Assembly (NCBI GenBank): GCA_016946835.1
Contig: JACVTC010000024.1
Coordinates: 432,501 to 480,000 of the forward strand
Length of the DNA: 47,500 bases
Origin: Neocallimastix lanati (nom. inval.)
Taxonomy: Eukaryota > Neocallimastigomycota > Neocallimastigomycetes > Neocallimastigales > Neocallimastigaceae
Direction: 5' to 3'
This document shows positions 42,538-47,500 of this stretch, piece after piece (position 1 is the first letter of the stretch; every line of letters starts with the position of its first letter). The translations under genes were made by a program, and so were the position numbers. The notes below the pieces were generated by a model. That model did no database searches. It saw nothing but the letters and a program-made list of their open reading frames with translations, and was not told the DNA's origin.

Positions 42538-43989
42538 TAATAATAATAATAATTAAAACAAAAAAATAAAATAAAATAAAATAAAAAATAAAAATAAATA
42601 AATTAAATTATAATAATAATAATAAATTACCATTACTATTGGTATGAGAAGGAGAAGGATATTGATTTTCTAATGAATTTGTAGTATTTTGAGAGTTAGA
42701 ATCTAATGCTATTTTTGAATCTATTGATGAACAAATACTAATATTTGAAGATTGCCTTCTTGGTTGAAATGAAGATAAGAATCCAGATTTTAATATAGGT
42801 GAGGTTATAACATTGGTTCCACTATTCAATAGAAATAAAGAATTGTTATTCGTATCAGAATGGGGAGAAATTTCAATATTTGGTAATTGGCCTTTATTAA
42901 TTTCCATATTATTTTTATTGTATTGAATTTCTTCCTTCATATCAATATTTTCTTGAGAAGAAGGAGTTCCTTTATCTGTAAGTAAACTACTACTCTCTGT
43001 CATATTTTCACTATTTTTATTTTTATTTTTTCTTTTTCTTCTTTTCTTTTTATTTGTATTTTTTGAAGAAGGGCTTGGCCAATCTGATATATATTTTTGA
43101 ACCTTGTTTTCTCTGTGTTTACGTTTTTTTTTTTCTAAATGCTTATAATTATAAATAAAATAAAGACTTACAATAAAAGTTGTTAAACTTAATTGTGTTT
43201 TTTTTATAATTTTTCGAATGAAATAGAAGGATTCCTCATTTTCTTGTTGAATGTATTCTTCAAAATTAAAAGAATTGCTTTTATTCTTTTTTAAAGGGAT
43301 TAAATTTGAATTAGATTTCAAGTTATTTAATTTTTTTTCTTTTGAGAGACTATCATTTGAATTTTCTCTTGAACGAGATTTTGATTTTCTTCTATTTCTT
43401 TTGGTAATTTTTGCTGTTTCGAATTCTGTTTCTGAATCTTCATTAATTATATTTAAAGTTTTTATGCGTTTATCTGATTCATTAATTGACTCATATAGAC
43501 AATTTTCTCCTGTAATTAATGAGGTAATTAAATTAGCAGTTAAGTCTACTAAATTAATAGGAATATCTATAAAATCATCAACTTCATTTATTTCTTTATT
43601 TCTTAAATTTGCAATAAATTTTCTATATTCTCCAAGAGGGTCACTTAGCTTTTATTATTTTATTTTTTTTTTTTCAAAATAAAATAGTTTTAAATGAAAA
43701 TAATAATAAATATAATAATAATAATAATAATATATCATATAAAATAAAAATGTTATTTTTATTCTATTAAAAAAAATTTATCAATTTAAATAACATCATT
43801 AATACTAAAATAAAAATTTTATAAATAAATACGAAAATAAATAAATAAATAAATAAACATATATATATCAATATATATATGTGTATATTGTACTTGTTTT
43901 CCTAATTTCCAAAATAATGCATCTTTATCCCGTTCACTTTGTTCTTTACGAAGTTCTTTCCTGTACTTTTTACCACCTTTTCTTCCCAT
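41064..43989 (-). CDS. Membrane-anchored PHO80/CNPPD1-like cyclin
   Basis: Probable regulatory partner of a Pho85/CDK5-type kinase, held on a membrane. Exons in transcript order: 43989-43894, 43648-42631, 42346-41652, 41363-41064, giving 702 aa. Three GT-AG introns keep frame, and the last contains two long homopolymer tracts. The N-terminus is basic (MGRKGGKKYRKELRKEQ), then FWKLGKQLSDPLGEYRKFI. A first cyclin-box helix is seen at about 173-205 (FIRKIIKKTQLSLTTFIVSL). The second half is at about 551-625 (FLASIIVADKLLYDATYTN, INELERRFLSIMNFQLF). Between the halves lie about 340 aa of low-complexity Ser/Asn/Lys and long Glu/Asp runs (coding 41935-42110). A single C-terminal membrane segment spans about 675-697 (FVFKIILGIILIYILLFFIY). 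Animal CNPPD1, as I recall it, also combines a PHO80-type cyclin box with a membrane span. The acidic tract is likely slippage-prone. Kinase partner not shown. Confidence 0.83.
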
Positions 43990-44716
43990 TTCTTTATATA
44001 TATATCATATAATCTATAATCTATATTTATTAATTATATATATATATATATATATTCTTTTTCTAATTTTATTAATGAGAGATATATGTTTAAATACTAA
44101 AAAAATTAAATGTAATTTTTTTTAAAATTACTAAAAGAATAAGGAATATTAAAATAATACAAAACTTTTATTATAAATATAGCATTATAATGAAATAAAT
44201 AAAAATTGTGAAATATAATATATTTATTTATATAATTTTAATTTAATTATTCGTTTTTCTAACAAATTAATATAATGAATTATTCAAAAGAAAATAAAGT
44301 CAAGTATTAATGAATAATTTTTTAAAAATTGTGATTATTATAATATTAAAAAATAATTACACTTCAATTTATTAAAATAAACAATTAGTTATTGATTTTT
44401 ACTACTTTATTACACTTTTAACTTTTTCTTTTAATAAATATTTTTTAAATATTAAACATTATTTTATTTAATTATAATTACATTTAAACATATTTTTTAA
44501 AGAGTGAATAAAGAAATATTAAAAATTTAATATAAAAAAAATTTAATATGAATAAATAATTAATTTTTTACAGTACATATGATGTTAACATATATCAAAA
44601 AAATAGTTTACTTAAGTTATTTATAGGTATTTATTTATTTATTATTTATTTATACATCAACATATTATTTATCTATTTATCTATTTATCTATTTACTTAT
44701 TTATTTATTTATATAT

Positions 44717-44799
<83 letters not shown>

Positions 44800-45154
44800 T
44801 AGATTATATATTTATTTATCTAAAAATTTATTAATTCATTCATTCATTATTAAATATCTAAAATTAAGACGAACAAAAAATATATTAATTTTTTAATTTT
44901 TTTTTTATTTTTAATTATGATAATAAAATAATTAAATTAATTAAATTAAACACATTTTTATTTAATTATTTTTTTGTATTACATTATAATTATATAATAA
45001 TAATACAGAATAAAGTTAATAATTCATATTTTTTTTTTATTGTTTTGTTTTGTTGTTTTATATAATTTAATTTATATTAATCATCCATAAAATATATAAT
45101 ACAATTTTAAATTTTATTATTTATCTCTCTTTTAATGTTAATATCAAAAAACAA

Positions 45155-45188
<34 letters not shown>

Positions 45189-45219
45189 AAAAAGTAGATG
45201 TTCAAATTAAAATTGTAAA

Positions 45220-45268
<49 letters not shown>

Positions 45269-46199
45269 CCATTTTTTACAACTTTAAATTAAATTTAAAT
45301 ACATAAAAAAATTAATGTTAAATTTTTGATGTATAAAATTGACTTTAAAATAAGTAAAATATTACTATTATAAATATATTTATTAAAAATTTCAATTTCA
45401 TAATATTTTATTTTGATTATGATTATGATTATTTCTATTAAAAATAAAAGTAAAAATAGGAATAAAAATAAAAAAAAAAAATACAATTTTAAATAATGAA
45501 TATGTCAATTAAAATAAAATAAAAATAAAAATTAAAAAAAAAAAGAACTGTTTTTATTTATAGTATAATTTATTATTTTTTTTATTATTATTATTTCTTA
45601 TTTTAAATTATTACTATTAATTTTATTATTATATATATATATTTTTTTTACTCTTCCAATTATTCTCCATAATATTTTTTTTTATTTAAAATCTATTTCA
45701 TATTTTAATATTTTTTATGGAACTGTTTTTTTATATATATATTTTTATTTTATATAGAATTTTCATCATTTATTAGTTAAAAATTTATACTAATAATTTA
45801 AATGACATTAGTATTAATTTAGGTTTGATTGGATACTTTTTAAATATTATAATTTATAGTTATACCTAAAAAAAAATAATAATAATAATAAAGAGTAAAT
45901 CAAATAATATTATAAATAATCTTCAATATAAATAATAATAATAAATAAGTAATAAACAATAATGATTAAGTAATAAATAATTAAATATTAAATATTAAAT
46001 ATTAAATAAGTAATAAATAATAAATGAATTATAAATAATATTAATTGAATAATAAATAATAATTAATAATTAATAATTAATAAATGATAAACGATTAAAT
46101 AATAAATAATAATAAAATATACGTAATAAATAATAATAAATAATAAATTATAGTAAATTAAATTAATAAAAAATACAAACAATAATATTAAAAAAAAAA
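43990..46199. other. AT-rich spacer, cyclin promoter side
   Basis: First half of the divergent gap between the cyclin (-) and the partial gene at 47.29 kb (+). It holds TA, poly-A, AAT (45222-45266) and TTTA (44715-44800) repeats. It also holds imperfect ATAAATAAT tandem sequence (45930-46160), partly organised as TTAAATA units. No gene or RNA recognised. Confidence 0.55.
44715..44800. repeat. (TTTA)n microsatellite
   Basis: About 21 uninterrupted tetranucleotide units. Imperfect TTTA and TTTATC units extend it to the left from about 44625. Confidence 0.93.
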
Positions 46200-46202
46200 A
46201 AA

Positions 46203-46345
46203 CTAGTCCCCAATACTCCATAGAAGATGACATCTTCTTGCCTTAGCCACTCCTGATAGAACAAGTTATAGTGCTGGCATAACCCAATAGATCTATAGTT
46301 AGAAGAAATACTGGTAAATACATTATAATAAGTAGGTAATCCATT
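46203..46345 (-). other. Mixed-composition island, possible coding relic
   Basis: A sharp patch with normal base composition in otherwise A/T-only DNA. The minus strand has one open frame of about 46 codons running through it, including YRSIGLCQHYNLFYQEWLRQ and DVIFYGVLG. No start codon or splice context is convincing and the family is not recognised. It is probably a fragment of a transposable element or a decayed gene. Confidence 0.35.
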
Positions 46346-47288
46346 TCATTATTTATTAAATTCAAAAGTAGTAGAATTAATATTTTTATATTAAAGGAAA
46401 TTACACATCTATCATCTATGGAAGCTATTTATTAAATAAAAATAATATTAATTAAAATATCAAAAATATAATGATTTATTCTTTAATTAATATTTCTTTT
46501 TATTATTATTAATTTTATTAATAATATATAATTTAATAGAATCTATTTAAATATTTATATTTATTAATTTTTATCTATCCATATATTTATATCTATTTTG
46601 AATATTTTAATGCACATAATATTACATTTGAATCTGTATTTAAATAATTTTGTATACATTAAATTAATCTAAACTTTTTTTTTTCTTCTTTTCTCTGTTT
46701 CCTTCTTTTAATTTAATGATAAAAATCATTTAAAACTATAATAATTAAAGTTTATTACATCAACAGAAAAAATTAGAAAATATTTAAATTTATTAAAAAA
46801 AAAATTTATTTTTTTATATATAAATTAAAAATTTAAATTTTTTTTTTTTTTCCTTTATTCTTCCTTTTTTCTTTTTATTATTAGTAAAATATAATATGAA
46901 AAAATAAAAATTTCCTTTAATAATTTAGAAAAAAAAAAAGAACAGAGAAAATTATATAGTATTATCAGTTAGAAAAAAAAAAAAAATCATAACTTATTAT
47001 CTATTATAATCAATAAATGAATTAATAAATAAAGAAGAAAAATTAAAATTTCATTTTATTAAAAAATATCTTTCAATTATTAAAAAATAATATATATATA
47101 ATTTTAAAAGGAAAAAATATATATATACTTTAATTTAACAACAACAAAAAAAAACTATTAATAAAAAATATTGAAACATTTTTTTTTTAATTTATATAAA
47201 AAGAAATAAGCCTATTCATAAATTCATAAATAATTATTTTCTTAAAAAAAAAAAAAGTAAAAAACATCAAGTAAAATATACAATTAAA
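46346..47288. other. AT-rich spacer upstream of the last gene
   Basis: A/T-rich with CTTTT and poly-A/T tracts (46675-46710, 46840-46875) that may belong to the promoter region of the gene starting at 47289. Nothing specific is supported. Confidence 0.5.
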
Positions 47289-47500
47289 ATGAGTGAACAA
47301 CAATTAAAAAACCAAAATAATGATAATAATGATACCTACATAATTAATAATGTAGATGCACCTTCTTCTAGTAGTAAATTAGTACAAACTAATAATAAGA
47401 ACTATGAAACCTTTGAACCCTCTAATTCTAATATTGAACAACAACCTTTATTAGATAGTTATGTAGCTATGCCCTCTTTCGGACATGTTCATTACAGGTA
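47289..47500 (+). CDS. Unidentified gene, first exon only
   Basis: An ATG at 47289 opens a frame of 69 codons plus two bases. It ends at a plausible donor, CAG followed by GTA, at 47498, the last bases of the window. The encoded N-terminus is Asn/Ser/Gln-rich (MSEQQLKNQNNDNNDTYI) and ends EQQPLLDSYVAMPSFGHVHY. Codon and base composition are richer than the flank, as in the other first exons here. The start is in A-rich context, as for the other genes. The QPLLDSY segment could be an acidic dileucine-type sorting signal, which would suit a membrane protein, but that is a guess. Family unknown; it may be a chance frame, though composition argues against that. Confidence 0.55.
   Translation, partial: MSEQQLKNQNNDNNDTYIINNVDAPSSSSKLVQTNNKNYETFEPSNSNIEQQPLLDSYVAMPSFGHVHYR

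Noticed and set aside
43251-43682. Plus-strand 143-codon frame
   Set aside because: Antisense to cyclin exon 2, which has family similarity and correct splice sites on the minus strand.

Overview
The window is eukaryotic nuclear DNA of extreme A+T content. Genes carry many short introns, mostly GT-AG and about 75-300 bp. Long homopolymers, AAT/ATT and TTTA microsatellites and AAAAT-type satellites fill the rest. Fungal-like clathrin heavy chain and TMA7, a diaphanous-type formin, FLYWCH/MULE transposase and copia relics, and Asn-rich tracts all fit an early-diverging zoosporic fungus. An anaerobic gut fungus (Neocallimastigomycota) is the best guess. That is inference from composition and gene content; no marker gene proves it.

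Layout. 1-1.35 kb: 5'-truncated MULE transposase with an in-frame TGA. 2.2-3.85 kb: minisatellite and pentanucleotide satellite. 5.4-5.7 kb: MITE-like inverted-repeat element. 6.5-7.3 kb: tandem duplication and a 10-bp repeat. 9.46-15.13 kb (-): clathrin heavy chain, 7 exons, 1633 aa. 17.90-20.83 kb (+): carotenoid-oxygenase-family protein, 10 exons, 612 aa. 21.70-22.13 kb (-): TMA7, 3 exons, 64 aa. 22.85-23.77 kb: decayed unidentified element. 24.24-30.54 kb (-): diaphanous-related formin, about 20 exons, about 1207 aa. 34.04-37.28 kb (+): six-span membrane cyclic-nucleotide phosphodiesterase, 9 exons, 660 aa. 38.3-40.3 kb (+): decayed copia retrotransposon. 41.06-43.99 kb (-): membrane-anchored PHO80/CNPPD1-like cyclin, 4 exons, 702 aa. 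47.29 kb to the end (+): first exon of an unidentified gene. I built all exon models by hand from splice signals, reading frame and protein-family similarity.

The genes are not an operon. Clathrin, formin and TMA7 are housekeeping (vesicle coat, actin nucleation, translation). The unusual content is an intact-looking carotenoid oxygenase, an oxygen-using family, in what looks like an anaerobe. It lies about 13 kb from a phosphodiesterase fused to a six-helix membrane domain. A retinal-supply/signalling link is possible but unproven, and no rhodopsin signature is visible. Two splice junctions of the formin are also odd: one seems to need a 2-nt microexon, and the other a GC-AG intron.
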